From Pseudomonadota bacterium (GTDB lineage Bacteria; Desulfobacterota; Binatia; Binatales; Binataceae): a DNA stretch of 47,875 nucleotides. A model generated the notes under the pieces. It was not told the origin of the DNA. It made no database searches and saw only the letters and a program-made list of their open reading frames with translations. Below are positions 17,162 through 28,474 of the stretch, in pieces (position 1 is the first letter of the stretch; each line of letters opens with the position of its first letter). The stretch is taken from positions 1 through 47,875 of the forward strand of contig JAJPKP010000074.1 in NCBI GenBank assembly GCA_021323675.1, in the 5' to 3' direction. The position numbers and the translations under genes are program-made.

Positions 17162-17917
17162 CTATGCGGGAGCGGCTCTGAAAAATTCGCGCACCGCTTC
17201 CTTGAATCGCTTGTCACCGGGAGTGTTCAGATGATCGCGCCCTTCGATCTGAATCAGGCGGCTGCAATGGAGCGCCGCCGCAAGCGAGCTTGCGTTGCCG
17301 ACGAGCGCGTCTTTGGTTCCCAGCGCGATCAAAACCGGCACGGTGTTGCCGGCAAGTACCGTTGGGTCAATCGGCGCCCGGTCGGCGCCCATGCAGGCCG
17401 CGAGGGCTTTCAAGTCATTGCGGTTTAGCTGCGCGAATTGCCGGAAAAGCCGGGGCGTTTCACCCTGAATTGAGGACGGATCGTCGGCGAGCAGCGCGTT
17501 GATGATTGCCTTGCGGCGCGCGGACTCGTTTACGGCGACTCCGTCCCCTACTCCGCCGAGGACCACCGCGCGCCATCGCTGTGGATGCCGCGCGAGCAGG
17601 CCCATCGCAATCCGCCCGCCCATCGAATAGCCCATCAGCAGCGCACGCCCGATCCCCAACTGATCCATCAGGCGAAGCACGTCGTCTTCCATGATTGTGC
17701 CGCTGTACGACGCGATTTCGTGCGGTTTATCGCTCTGTCCGTGGCCGCGGCAATCCAGCGCGATCATACGATAATCAGGCGCGAGCAGATCGAACCATCC
17801 GGTCACGCCCCAGTTGTGATCGGCATGCGAGGCGAATCCGTGTACGAGCACTACCGCGTCGCCCTGGCCGCGATCGTGGTAATGAATCCGAACTCCCGAC
17901 GAATCGAAAAAAGGCAT
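17162..17917 (-). CDS. alpha/beta-fold hydrolase
   Basis: A 251-residue soluble alpha/beta hydrolase. HGFASH is the oxyanion strand and GYSMGG near 94-99 is the nucleophile elbow. Asp in LGTKDALV and His in EGRDHLN complete the triad. It resembles esterases and ring-cleavage hydrolases of the 3-oxoadipate enol-lactonase group, but the substrate is not determined. AGGAG precedes the ATG. It lies 21 bp downstream of a crotonase gene, suggesting CoA-linked or aromatic/aliphatic acid metabolism. Confidence 0.85.
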   Translation of the reverse strand: MPFFDSSGVRIHYHDRGQGDAVVLVHGFASHADHNWGVTGWFDLLAPDYRMIALDCRGHGQSDKPHEIASYSGTIMEDDVLRLMDQLGIGRALLMGYSMGGRIAMGLLARHPQRWRAVVLGGVGDGVAVNESARRKAIINALLADDPSSIQGETPRLFRQFAQLNRNDLKALAACMGADRAPIDPTVLAGNTVPVLIALGTKDALVGNASSLAAALHCSRLIQIEGRDHLNTPGDKRFKEAVREFFRAAPA

Positions 17918-17938
17918 CGTGATAACTCCTGAAAGATG

Positions 17939-18745
17939 TCACTTGCCGCGATAGATGGGTTTGCGTTTTTCCATGAACGCACGGGGACCCTCGCGGGCAT
18001 CTTCGGAGCGCATGACCTCGCGGGCGCATTCATTTTCGATTCGAAACGCCTCGTCGAGCGGACGGCCCGAGGTTCGGCGGACCGCCTCCTTTATCTTGCG
18101 CACCGCGATGGGGCCGTTTGCCGCGATCGTCTCCGCCATCTCCTCCGCTTTTGAGAGCAGTTGCGCTTGCGGAACGACGTAGTTGACCAGGCCGAGCCGC
18201 CACGCCTCCTGCGCGTTAATCCGGTTGCCGGTCAGCAGAATTTCCATCGCCTTGCAATATGGAATCTGACGCTGGAGCCGGGCGAGCGAACCGGCGGCGG
18301 GAATAATGGCCCATTTCACTTCCTGAAGCCCGAAGCTGGCATGTTCCGCCGCGATTCGGATGTCGGTCGCCTGGATCAGCTCCATGCCTCCCGCGATACA
18401 AAAGCCGTTGATCGCGGCGACGATCGGCTTGTCCACATCGTAGTTGCGAAGCAGCGCCATGTCGCCATAGCGACGGTTCGCGAGGAGCCGCTGGTCCCAT
18501 TCGTCCTCCGGTTTGCGCGCGCCGGTGAACAGCGGGATCAACCTGCCGAGGTCCGCGCCGGCCGAGAATGCTGCCTCGCCGGCCCCTGAAACGATCGCAA
18601 CCCTGATTTCGTCATTACGGTTGACCTCCTCCCAGGCGTCGGAGAGACGAACGAGCGTTTCGGGGTTGAAGGAGTTGTGAACTTCAGGCCGGTTGAAGGT
18701 GATGTAGGCGATATGGCCGCGTTTTTCGAACAAAAGGGCCGGCAT
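17939..18745 (-). CDS. enoyl-CoA hydratase/isomerase family protein
   Basis: A 268-residue crotonase starting at ATG 18745 (MPALLFEKRGH), the normal family start. It has AAINGFCIAGGMELIQATD and FGLQEVKWAIIPAAGS, keeping glutamates at both usual catalytic positions. The GLQEVKWAIIP spelling marks a subgroup often annotated only as enoyl-CoA hydratase. It is cotranscribed with the hydrolase at 17162-17917. Confidence 0.88.
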   Translation of the reverse strand: MPALLFEKRGHIAYITFNRPEVHNSFNPETLVRLSDAWEEVNRNDEIRVAIVSGAGEAAFSAGADLGRLIPLFTGARKPEDEWDQRLLANRRYGDMALLRNYDVDKPIVAAINGFCIAGGMELIQATDIRIAAEHASFGLQEVKWAIIPAAGSLARLQRQIPYCKAMEILLTGNRINAQEAWRLGLVNYVVPQAQLLSKAEEMAETIAANGPIAVRKIKEAVRRTSGRPLDEAFRIENECAREVMRSEDAREGPRAFMEKRKPIYRGK

Positions 18746-18871
18746 GACAGTAGTCCTCGCACATACAGCAGGATTTTCGCGCAAGGTAGCACGCTTTCAG
18801 CTTTACCAGCCACTTCGCCCACCGATATCATCGACCCTGGCGGCGGTTCCTGCGGTTCGCCTGAGGATGAA

Positions 18872-19357
18872 ATGCTTAAATCAATCGTGCTGCTAGCGTC
18901 TATTACGCTCGTTGTCCAGCCGGCCTTTGCAATCGAGACACCGCGTATAATTCCGCGCTCCGAGCGCGTCGGGCATCCGATCGATCAGGTCTTTGGCACT
19001 CTAAAGCACTACTTCAACGACTCTTCATTGAGCGGATTCGTGCTGAGGAGCGCGGACCAGAAGTCATGGACGCTGGTTGCGACCCGCTCGGATATCGACG
19101 GCGCGAACTGGAACAACTGGGCGTTCTGCAAGGCTTCGGCAGAACAGATGATTTATCGCTTTGAAGACGGCACCGCGACGGTGACCGTGCAGCTCCAAAA
19201 GGCGGGAGCACAGGCGACTTTTATGAGCGTCAGCGCGGATTTTCAGGGGACGTACACGCTTGGCTCGCAGGAGGCGCGGATCGACTGCACCTCCACGGGG
19301 AACATGGAGCGGGATCTGATCGCGGTGGCCGGCGGTTCTCCGAAGGGCACGCGGTGA
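18872..19357 (+). CDS. exported protein, unknown
   Basis: A 161-residue protein with a clean Sec signal peptide (cleavage after PAFA, about residue 20). A GAGGATGAA ribosome binding site fixes the ATG at 18872; the in-frame extension to 18677 runs back into the divergent gene. The mature protein is small, beta-rich and has two cysteines (in WAFCKA and RIDCTS) that could pair in the periplasm. I do not recognise the family. Its stop overlaps the GTG start of the first ABC exporter, so the two are translationally coupled, which suggests a periplasmic accessory role. Confidence 0.72.
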   Translation: MLKSIVLLASITLVVQPAFAIETPRIIPRSERVGHPIDQVFGTLKHYFNDSSLSGFVLRSADQKSWTLVATRSDIDGANWNNWAFCKASAEQMIYRFEDGTATVTVQLQKAGAQATFMSVSADFQGTYTLGSQEARIDCTSTGNMERDLIAVAGGSPKGTR

Positions 19358-21210
19358 GTGCAGCGCCACAGAGCGGATTTGCCGAACGGCTCTCGTCAGA
19401 CCTGGCTTTTCCCGAGGCGCGATCGCTTCGATCGCGCGATGTCTTCGGCCTGATCGCGCGCGCTTGGCCGTTCATCCGGCCCTATCGCCGGCATCTCCTG
19501 CTGCTGTTTCTGATGATGCTCGCGGCGGTTCCGCTGGGCCTCGTCATTCTCGATCTAATTCGCATCTTCTTTGACGTGATTGGCAACGGCCATCCGCTCC
19601 GGCCGTATGAGGCTCGGATGCTGCAGGTCCCGCTCAACGCGAGCCGCGATCTGGTCCTGTGGCGCGCCTGCATCGCGGGAGGCGTGGTCACGATGCTCGT
19701 GATTCCTCTCAATTCGGTGCTGCTCGCGTACGCGGTGTGGATTCTGCAAAAGATGTCCAATCTGTTCCGGGTCAACCTGTACGTACGAATGCAGGATCTC
19801 TCGGTGCGCTTTCACGGAGAGGAAAAGATCGGCGACGCGATCTTCCGGATGTTTCAGGATTCGGCGGCAATTCCACAAGTAGTGGACGGATTGATTATCC
19901 AGCCTCTTCGCTGGCTGCCGCTGGCGCTCGGAACCCTGGGCTTCCTGCTGCTGTTCGACCGCACGATGGCGCTAATCGCGCTTGCGGTGCTGCCGCTGGA
20001 TTTCATCCTTGCCGCGGCGAGCGGCGGCGCGTTGCGGCGCGCATTTGTCGCCGAACGCGAACGCGCAGCCTTCGCAACCACCCGAATCGAAGAAACGCTC
20101 GCATCGATCAAGGCGGTCAAGGCTTTCGGGCGCGAACGGTTTGAAACCGATCGCTATGCGCGCGACAACTGGGACGCGTTTCTGGCGGCGCGGCGCGCGC
20201 GGCTGATGCTCGCGGGCTATCGCGTATGTTCAAACACGATTCGCGCCCTCGCCTACGCCATGGCGGCGTATGTCGGCGCGCGCGGCGTCCTGGTCGGCGG
20301 GTACACGGGCGCGGCGAAGATGGCGGCATCGCTCGGCCTCTTTCAGGCATCGATTTCAATATTCGCATGGATGACCGCCGGAGCGCGTGAACTCACCGAT
20401 CGATGGGCGAGCCTGCAGGACGTCGTTGTAGCGATTTCGCGGGTTCTCGAAATGGCCACGATGCCGTCCGGAGAAAAGATCAAAAGCGGAACCGCCGTTC
20501 CTGGCAGTCCGGTCCGATCGGTCGGCTTTGATTCCGTCAGCTTCGGCTACGATCCGCGTTCCCCGGTTTTGAAAAACGTTTCGCTCGAAGCAAAAGCCGG
20601 CGAACTTACGGCCCTGGCCGGACCCAGCGGCTCCGGCAAGAGCACGATTATCGCTTTGTTGTTGAGATTCTTCGAGCCTGACGCCGGAGCAATCCTGCTC
20701 AACGATACGCCTATCCAGCGGTTCGATGTGGTTGCGTGGCGGGCGTGCCTGTCGGTGGCGCTCCAGGAGAGCCCGATGTTCACGGCCACGCTTCGCGAGA
20801 ACCTGGTCTATGGACGGCCAGATGCCTCCGATGCCGAAGTTTGGACCGCGCTGCGGCGTGCCGGACTTGGGGACTTCGTCGCATCCCTGCCGGCCGGACT
20901 GGACACGATGCTCGGCGAGAAGGGCGCGAAGCTGTCGGCCGGTCAGAGCCAGCGAATTGGGGTCGCGCGCGCTCTTCTGCGCAAGGCGCCGATATTGCTG
21001 CTTGACGAACCGACCTCAGCTCTCGATGGAAAGACCGAAGAGAGCGTGGTCGCAGGGGTCCGGGAATGGATCGCTGATGATCCTGCACGAAGGCTCGCAA
21101 TCCTGGTAACCCATCGCCGCTCGAGCGCGGCGAAAGCGGACCGGATCTACCGCCTCGATGCCGGACATCTTGGGCTTGCGACCCTGGCCTCGCTGGGACA
21201 GCGCGGCTGA
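19354..21210 (+). CDS. ABC exporter, fused membrane and ATPase domains
   Basis: A 618-residue type I ABC half-transporter. Six membrane helices lie in residues 40-330. The nucleotide-binding domain has Walker A GPSGSGKST near 423, Q-loop in VALQES, signature LSAGQ near 527, Walker B ILLLDEP near 547 and H-loop VTHRR near 586, all intact. It resembles MsbA and lipid/peptide exporters. The start is GTG 19354, inside the stop of the exported-protein gene. The second half-transporter follows after 9 bp, so a heterodimer is likely. The substrate is unknown. Confidence 0.9.
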   Translation: MSAAPQSGFAERLSSDLAFPEARSLRSRDVFGLIARAWPFIRPYRRHLLLLFLMMLAAVPLGLVILDLIRIFFDVIGNGHPLRPYEARMLQVPLNASRDLVLWRACIAGGVVTMLVIPLNSVLLAYAVWILQKMSNLFRVNLYVRMQDLSVRFHGEEKIGDAIFRMFQDSAAIPQVVDGLIIQPLRWLPLALGTLGFLLLFDRTMALIALAVLPLDFILAAASGGALRRAFVAERERAAFATTRIEETLASIKAVKAFGRERFETDRYARDNWDAFLAARRARLMLAGYRVCSNTIRALAYAMAAYVGARGVLVGGYTGAAKMAASLGLFQASISIFAWMTAGARELTDRWASLQDVVVAISRVLEMATMPSGEKIKSGTAVPGSPVRSVGFDSVSFGYDPRSPVLKNVSLEAKAGELTALAGPSGSGKSTIIALLLRFFEPDAGAILLNDTPIQRFDVVAWRACLSVALQESPMFTATLRENLVYGRPDASDAEVWTALRRAGLGDFVASLPAGLDTMLGEKGAKLSAGQSQRIGVARALLRKAPILLLDEPTSALDGKTEESVVAGVREWIADDPARRLAILVTHRRSSAAKADRIYRLDAGHLGLATLASLGQRG

Positions 21211-21219
21211 TACAGGCAA

Positions 21220-23250
21220 ATGGCAACACAACCAACTCCGCCATTGTCCTTGAACGGCGCGAAACCATCGCGCTTCGATTCGCGCCGGAACCTGCTGTAT
21301 TCGGATGAGCATCGGCCGCTCAAGCCGCGCGAAGTGTGGCGCCTGTTTGTGCGCAGTTGGCGGTTTATCCGCGAATTTCGCCGCCTCGTTTGGCTCAAAT
21401 CAATTCTTGCGATCGGGTCGCTGGCGTTCTTCGTGATGACGCCGTGGCCGCTTAAGATCGTGATCGACAATGTTCTCGATCGGCGGCCGATGAGCGGAAT
21501 TCCGCGGGCCCTCATCTTCCCAATTGCCGGGTCCGATCCCGCCCGCATCCTCGCCGTGGTCATCGGCTTTCTTACGGTGGCCGCTCTGTTGGTTGGAATG
21601 GTTGCCGATCGGGCCGTCGCACTCGGCACCGAAGTGCAGAGCGGCGGCCTCGATCAGGCCGGATTCACGCAGAACGATGCAAACGACGGCTGGAGTCTCT
21701 GGAACGGATTATTCGGCTATCTGGAGACCCGCGTTACGCTCGATCTGACGCAAAGAATAACCCAATCGGTCCGCACCGCGGTTTACGAGGCATTCTTGAA
21801 TTCTCCGCTGGGCATGTACTCGGACCAGAAGATTGGCGACGCGGTTTTCCGGGTGATGCACGATTCGGCTGCGGTAAGCGCGGTTTTCTACCGTGGGCTG
21901 CTTGCGCCCATCGCGTCGGTCGTGTTGTTTCTCATGACCCTGGTCATTCTGCGGGCGCAATTTCCGAACGAACCTGTCATTCCCGAAACAGCGGCGCTTT
22001 TCCTGCCGATATTCGCGATCTTTGCCACCTTGTTCGGGCGTGCCCTTCGCGGGCAGAGCCAGGAGATGCGCGAGACCGGCAGCAACGTGATGGCCGCGTT
22101 CGAAGAGCGCCTTTCCCAGGTGCAGCTCATCAAGGCATTTGGACAGGAGGATCGTGAATCGCGGTCAATCGACGAGGCGAGCTGGAATTCATTTCGCTCG
22201 ACCTTGAAGATGCTCGCGCTCGGGCTGGTGCTGTTTCTTGTGATCACCCCGATGGTCGGCTTCCTGATGTACACCGCGCTCTATCATGTGATGAAGGAAA
22301 TAATCGCCGGCAGGCTGACGCTGGGCGATGTCTCGCTGCTTGCGGGATATGGAGCGTTGCTCGCGCGGCCGATGGCTACGCTGGGCGGGACGTGGGCGGC
22401 GATGCAGCTTCCGGCCGCCGGCCTTAGGCGAATTCACACCGTGCTGGATCGGCTGGAGAACTCGCGCGACGAAGTCGCCGCGGCTGCCCATCTCGACTCC
22501 ATCACTTCGATCGAGTTTCGCGAGGTCAGCGTCGGTTACGCAACAGACTCGCCGATCCTGAGATCCGTTTCGTTCCATCTCAAGACAGGAGAAATGGTGG
22601 CTCTTGCGGGACCGAGCGGTGCGGGTAAGACGACGCTTATTCTCGCTCTGCCCCGTTTTCTGGAGCCGATCGGCGGATGCATTCTGTTGAACGGCTCAGA
22701 CGCGCGGCGATTCGAGCCGGCGGCGATTCGAGCGCGCATCGGATTTGTTTTTCAGCAAGAGGCGCTCTTCTCCGTCTCGATCGAGGACAATATCCGTTAC
22801 GGCCGCCTCGAAGCATCCGCCGGCGAGATTAGGCAAGCGGCAAAGATGGCGGGAGCGGACGAGTTTATTTCACGGCTGCCGGAGGGCTATTCGACCATCC
22901 TCGGCAGACGCGGCACACGCCTCTCCGTTGGGCAAAAGCAGCGTATCGCGATTGCTCGCGCCCTGCTCGCCCTGCCCGACGTGCTGATTCTGGACGAGCC
23001 AACAGCACCGCTCGATACCGCCAGCGAGATGAGCCTGATCGCAACTTTGCGCGACATCGCGCGAACCAGGATCGTCCTGGTTGTCGCGCACAAATCGAAT
23101 ACACTTGCGGCATGCGATCTGGTGTTGTTCGTGAACGAGGGCAGGCTCGAAACCGCGGGCGCTCACGACTGTCTGATCGAATCGTCTCCTTCGTATCGCT
23201 CCTACCTGGCGATCGCTGAGTCGGAGATGCATCCGGAAGTTGAAGCTTAG
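21220..23250 (+). CDS. ABC exporter, fused membrane and ATPase domains
   Basis: A 676-residue type I ABC half-transporter, longer than its neighbour because of a 40-residue N-terminal extension and an insert of about 40 residues (Gly/Asp/Asn-rich, near 135-175) between the first two membrane helices. Walker A GPSGAGKTT lies near 464, signature LSVGQ near 568 and Walker B LILDEPT near 589, with an H-loop His in VVAHKS. The D-loop reads APLD instead of SALD. It probably pairs with the preceding half-transporter. Confidence 0.9.
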   Translation: MATQPTPPLSLNGAKPSRFDSRRNLLYSDEHRPLKPREVWRLFVRSWRFIREFRRLVWLKSILAIGSLAFFVMTPWPLKIVIDNVLDRRPMSGIPRALIFPIAGSDPARILAVVIGFLTVAALLVGMVADRAVALGTEVQSGGLDQAGFTQNDANDGWSLWNGLFGYLETRVTLDLTQRITQSVRTAVYEAFLNSPLGMYSDQKIGDAVFRVMHDSAAVSAVFYRGLLAPIASVVLFLMTLVILRAQFPNEPVIPETAALFLPIFAIFATLFGRALRGQSQEMRETGSNVMAAFEERLSQVQLIKAFGQEDRESRSIDEASWNSFRSTLKMLALGLVLFLVITPMVGFLMYTALYHVMKEIIAGRLTLGDVSLLAGYGALLARPMATLGGTWAAMQLPAAGLRRIHTVLDRLENSRDEVAAAAHLDSITSIEFREVSVGYATDSPILRSVSFHLKTGEMVALAGPSGAGKTTLILALPRFLEPIGGCILLNGSDARRFEPAAIRARIGFVFQQEALFSVSIEDNIRYGRLEASAGEIRQAAKMAGADEFISRLPEGYSTILGRRGTRLSVGQKQRIAIARALLALPDVLILDEPTAPLDTASEMSLIATLRDIARTRIVLVVAHKSNTLAACDLVLFVNEGRLETAGAHDCLIESSPSYRSYLAIAESEMHPEVEA

Positions 23251-23345
23251 ACGACGTGCGCTTTGCGCCGCGGTTACATCGAAGCGGCTGAGTCGCCTTT
23301 CGCCCCCGCGCTTTCGTGTTAAAATAGGCTCCAGGAGCATCTCTC

Positions 23346-24059
23346 TTGGCGGATAGTTTCGACGGATCTCACGCGCAGAAACCCGAAGTCGTCGTTGACT
23401 TCGAGCTGCTGCGTACGCTAGCTGGCCGGAACTTCCGCGACCTCGGCGGCCATCCGGCGGCCGACGGCCGACGCGTGCGGCGCAACCACGTTTATCGTTC
23501 GTCTCATCTTGCGGAGCTTCCGCCCGAGAGTCCCCTGCATTCACTCGAACTCAGGACGTTGGTGACCCTGCAAAGCCGAATGGAGGTCAAGCATATCGGG
23601 CCTCCGGCGCACACGGTGCGGAGCGGCGTGCGATGGGAGCATATTCCGATCGGCGACCAGTGGTTCAACGATCGCGGCTACACGCGCCGCGCGAGTGAGC
23701 CGGGCCGCGCGCATCTCGAGCTGGTGATGCATTTTCGCGAGGATTGGCAGCGTTTCTTCAAGCTCCTGGCCGAGCGCGATGTTTACCCGCTGCTGTTCCA
23801 TTGTTCCGCCGGGCGGGATCGCACCGGGGTGGGAGCGGCGATGCTCCTGGAAGTGCTTGGCGTTGGCCGCGAGCATATCGTTGCCGACTTTCTTGAAAGC
23901 AACGCAACCTTTCCGCGCGATCTGCTCACCCCCACGCAGTTAACCCCGGTATTCGAGACAATCGACGAAGCCGGCGGAATCGACGCCTTTATGCGGGAAG
24001 TTCTGGGACTGGACGCGAAGCACCTGGAAGCGATTCGCACCGACCTGCTCGAAGACTGA
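23346..24059 (+). CDS. tyrosine/dual-specificity protein phosphatase
   Basis: A 237-residue protein of the bacterial Y_phosphatase3 type (MptpB/LipA-like). The N-terminal RNFRDLGG is the conserved lead motif. The P-loop HCSAGRDRTG has catalytic Cys153 and Arg159. These enzymes dephosphorylate phosphotyrosine proteins or phosphoinositides and are sometimes secreted, but there is no signal peptide here. The start is TTG at 23346 with GGAG nine bases upstream; no better ATG exists. It sits 95 bp after the ABC pair, so it may or may not be in the same transcript. Confidence 0.87.
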   Translation: MADSFDGSHAQKPEVVVDFELLRTLAGRNFRDLGGHPAADGRRVRRNHVYRSSHLAELPPESPLHSLELRTLVTLQSRMEVKHIGPPAHTVRSGVRWEHIPIGDQWFNDRGYTRRASEPGRAHLELVMHFREDWQRFFKLLAERDVYPLLFHCSAGRDRTGVGAAMLLEVLGVGREHIVADFLESNATFPRDLLTPTQLTPVFETIDEAGGIDAFMREVLGLDAKHLEAIRTDLLED

Positions 24060-24065
24060 CCAGCA

Positions 24066-24090
24066 CAAGTGGCATGCCTGTGCCAACTTG
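24066..24090. terminator. hairpin between convergent genes
   Basis: CAAGTGGCA and TGCCAACTTG form a nine-pair stem with one bulged A and a TGCCTG loop, exactly between the convergent stops at 24059 and 24112. There is no T-run, so it may not be a classical terminator. Confidence 0.3.
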
Positions 24091-24111
24091 GATCGATTGC
24101 CCTATCGTGCC

Positions 24112-25269
24112 CTATGCGGGCAGGTAGCCGTCGCGAAGCAGCGATTTCGCGATGATCATTCGCTGCACCTCGCTGGTGCCCTCGCCTATTTCGGACAGCT
24201 TCGCGTCGCGCATATAGCGCTCGGCCGGGAAGTCGGTGACGTAACCGTAACCGCCGTGGATCTGGACACCCTTGGTCGTCGCCCACATCGCGGTCTCGGA
24301 TGCGAACAGCTTGGCCATCGCAGCTTCGCGCGCAAACGGACGTCCCGCATCTCTCAGCGCCGCCGCTCGGCAGATAAGGACCCACGAAGCCTCGATGCGA
24401 GTTGCCATGTCAGCGAACATCCATTGAATGGCCTGGAATTCCGCGATGCGCTTTTTGAACTGGCTGCGCTCGAGAGCATAGGCGCGCGCCTCTTCGAATG
24501 CGCCGCGCGCCATCCCGGCGGCGAAACCCGCGATGCCGATACGTCCGCCGTCGAGCACCTTCAAGGTCTGCCGATAGCCGGCGCCGAGGTCGCCAACGAT
24601 GTTTCGCGCGGGCACGATTACGTTCTCGAAGATCACTTCCGCGGTGTCCGAGGCGTGCAGCCCGAGCTTTTCAATCTTGCGGCCGTTAGAAAGGCCGGAA
24701 GTGCCGCGATCCACGATAAAGGCCGACACCCCGTCGCGGCCCTTGTCCGGGTCGGTCACCGCCATAACCACATAAACGTCGGCGACGGATCCGTTGGTGA
24801 TGAACATCTTGGAGCCGTTGATCTGATAATTGTCGCCAACCCGAACCGCGCGCGTCTTCATCGCCGCCGCATCAGACCCCGAACTCGGCTCGGTTAGGCA
24901 CCAGGCTCCCAGCTTTTTTGCGGCGAGCATATCCGGCACGTAACGGTCGCGATGTTCATCCGCCGCGAACGCCGCTATATGCCCGGTCGAAAGGGACATG
25001 TGCGCGGCACAGGTCAGGCCGATCGACGCGTCGTAGCGCGAGAGCCCTTCGACTATCAGCACCTGTGAGAGAGTGTCGGCTCCGCCGCCGCCCCATTTTT
25101 CGGGAAAAGCGACGCCCAAAAAGCCGAGTTCGCCAAGCTTTTCGATCACGTGGCGAGGAAAGGTTTCTTCCTTGTCCCACTTGGCCGCGAACGGCTTTAT
25201 TTCGCGCTCGGCAAACGCTGTGAGGGTATCGCGGATGCGCCGCTGCTCCTCGGTCAGATCGAAATTCAT
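24112..25269 (-). CDS. acyl-CoA dehydrogenase
   Basis: A FAD-dependent oxidoreductase introducing the 2,3-double bond in an acyl-CoA. The 385 residues have the three canonical domains. CLTEPSSGSDAAA is the flavin/substrate loop, and RYMRDAKLSEIGEGTSEVQ carries the catalytic Glu, with Gly in place of the usual Tyr before it. It resembles short/branched-chain enzymes, but the chain length is not determinable. It is the last gene of the mutase operon; its start lies 4 bp after the mutase small-subunit stop. Confidence 0.93.
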   Translation of the reverse strand: MNFDLTEEQRRIRDTLTAFAEREIKPFAAKWDKEETFPRHVIEKLGELGFLGVAFPEKWGGGGADTLSQVLIVEGLSRYDASIGLTCAAHMSLSTGHIAAFAADEHRDRYVPDMLAAKKLGAWCLTEPSSGSDAAAMKTRAVRVGDNYQINGSKMFITNGSVADVYVVMAVTDPDKGRDGVSAFIVDRGTSGLSNGRKIEKLGLHASDTAEVIFENVIVPARNIVGDLGAGYRQTLKVLDGGRIGIAGFAAGMARGAFEEARAYALERSQFKKRIAEFQAIQWMFADMATRIEASWVLICRAAALRDAGRPFAREAAMAKLFASETAMWATTKGVQIHGGYGYVTDFPAERYMRDAKLSEIGEGTSEVQRMIIAKSLLRDGYLPA

Positions 25270-25273
25270 GCGA

Positions 25274-25678
25274 TTACTGCCGCGCCTGAACGTTCTCGCG
25301 GACCCACTTCACGATGTCCTCGGTCGATGCGCCGGGAGTGAAAATCTCGCGCACGCCCATCTCCTTCAGCTTTACGGCGTCTTCGTCGGGGATGATTCCG
25401 CCGCCGAAGACGGCAACGTCCGCGGCGCCGCGCTCCTTGAGCAGCTTGATAACCTCGGGGAAAAGGGTCATGTGCGCGCCGGAGAGAATTGAAAGGCCGA
25501 CCGCGTCGACGTCCTCCTGCACGGCGGCCTCGGCGATCATCTCGGGGGTCTGATGCAGTCCGGTATAAACCACCTCGAATCCGCCGTCGCGGAGTGCGCG
25601 TGCGATTATCTTGGCGCCGCGGTCGTGCCCGTCGAGTCCGGGCTTTGCCACCAGAATTCTGAGCCTCTTGTCAGCCAT
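25274..25678 (-). CDS. methylmalonyl-CoA mutase, B12-binding small subunit
   Basis: A 134-residue stand-alone cobalamin-binding domain. [10 protein letters not shown] contains the DxHxxG motif whose His is the lower ligand of cobalt, and SILSGAH and GGGIIP are the two further B12-fold motifs. It forms the split mutase with the large subunit encoded just upstream. The ATG at 25678 ([12 protein letters not shown]) is preferred over an in-frame TTG at 25687 that overlaps the large-subunit stop. Confidence 0.95.
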   Translation of the reverse strand: MADKRLRILVAKPGLDGHDRGAKIIARALRDGGFEVVYTGLHQTPEMIAEAAVQEDVDAVGLSILSGAHMTLFPEVIKLLKERGAADVAVFGGGIIPDEDAVKLKEMGVREIFTPGASTEDIVKWVRENVQARQ

Positions 25679-25683
25679 ATGTT

Positions 25684-27318
<1,635 letters not shown>

Positions 27319-27325
27319 GTTGCCC

Positions 27326-28474
27326 TCATCGATTGCCTTCGAGCACCTGTCCGGCGATGACCAGGCGCTGGATCTCTGACGTGCCTTCGTAAATTTCCGT
27401 AATCTTGGCGTCGCGGAAATAGCGTTCGACCTTGAATTCACGAGTGTAGCCGTAGCCGCCGTGAATCTGGACGGCTTCGGTGGCCGCCTTCATCGCGGCT
27501 TCCGCCGCGAACAGCTTGGCCATCGCCGATTCCTTGGTGCAGGGTTTGCCCGCGTCCTTAAGCGACGCGGCTCTCAGGGTAAGCAGGCGTGCAGCATCAA
27601 TTTCGACCGCCATGTCAGCGAGTTTCCACTGGATCGCCTGATGTTGCGAAATCGGCTTACCGAAGGACTGCCGCTCCTGCGCGTATTTGAGCGATGCCTC
27701 CAGCGCGGCGCGGCCGATTCCGACTGCCTGCGCCGCGATTCCAATCCTTCCCCCGTCGAGCGTCTTCATCGCGACCTTGAAGCCGTCGCCCTCGCCCATC
27801 AGCAGGTTGCCGCGCGGAACGCGCAGATCGGTGAAGCTCAATTGCGCTGAATGCGCCCCGTGAATACCCATCTTGTCTTCGACCCGCACCACCTGCCATC
27901 CGGGGGAATCCGTTTCCACCGCAAACGCGCTGATTCCCTTGTGCCCTTTCCCGGGATCGGTCATCGCGAAGACGATCGCGACCTTCGATTGCGGCGAATT
28001 GGTGATGAAGTTCTTGGTACCGTTGATGACGTACGAATCGCCGTGCAGGACCGCGCGGGTTTTCTGTCCGGCCGCGTCGGAGCCCGCCAGCGGTTCGGTC
28101 AGCGCGAAACATCCGAGCCACTCCCCAGACGCCATTTTCGGGAGGAAATGACGCTTCTGCGCATCGGTGCCCAGGCCGAGAATCGGCCACGATGCCAGCG
28201 AGCAATGGGCGGAGACGATCACCGCGGTGGAAGCGCACGCTACCGCGAGCTCTTCGATCACCAGCGCATAGGCGACCTGGTCCAGCCCCGCGCCGCCGTA
28301 TTCCTCCGGAACAAAAGTGCCGAGCATCCCGAGCCGGCCCAGCTCATCGATCGCTTCTTTGGGAAACCGGTGAGTGCGGTCGGCTTCGACGCCGATGCGA
28401 TCGAGTTTCTCCCTGGCAAAACGGCGGGCCGTATCGCGCGCGGAACGCTGCGCGGCAGAAAGTTCAAGCTCCAT
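27326..28474 (-). CDS. acyl-CoA dehydrogenase
   Basis: A 382-residue short/medium-chain type acyl-CoA dehydrogenase. [15 protein letters not shown] and FITNSPQ are flavin-site segments. [18 protein letters not shown] near the C-terminus holds the canonical catalytic Glu. It feeds electrons to electron-transfer flavoprotein. It is the first gene after the 152-bp palindrome-containing gap and lies 7 bp before the mutase large subunit. Confidence 0.95.
   Translation of the reverse strand: MELELSAAQRSARDTARRFAREKLDRIGVEADRTHRFPKEAIDELGRLGMLGTFVPEEYGGAGLDQVAYALVIEELAVACASTAVIVSAHCSLASWPILGLGTDAQKRHFLPKMASGEWLGCFALTEPLAGSDAAGQKTRAVLHGDSYVINGTKNFITNSPQSKVAIVFAMTDPGKGHKGISAFAVETDSPGWQVVRVEDKMGIHGAHSAQLSFTDLRVPRGNLLMGEGDGFKVAMKTLDGGRIGIAAQAVGIGRAALEASLKYAQERQSFGKPISQHQAIQWKLADMAVEIDAARLLTLRAASLKDAGKPCTKESAMAKLFAAEAAMKAATEAVQIHGGYGYTREFKVERYFRDAKITEIYEGTSEIQRLVIAGQVLEGNR

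Noticed and set aside
17155..17175. Eight-pair hairpin between gspN and the convergent hydrolase
   Set aside because: It has a U-G pair, overlaps the hydrolase coding end and has no T-run in the right place, so it is not called a terminator.
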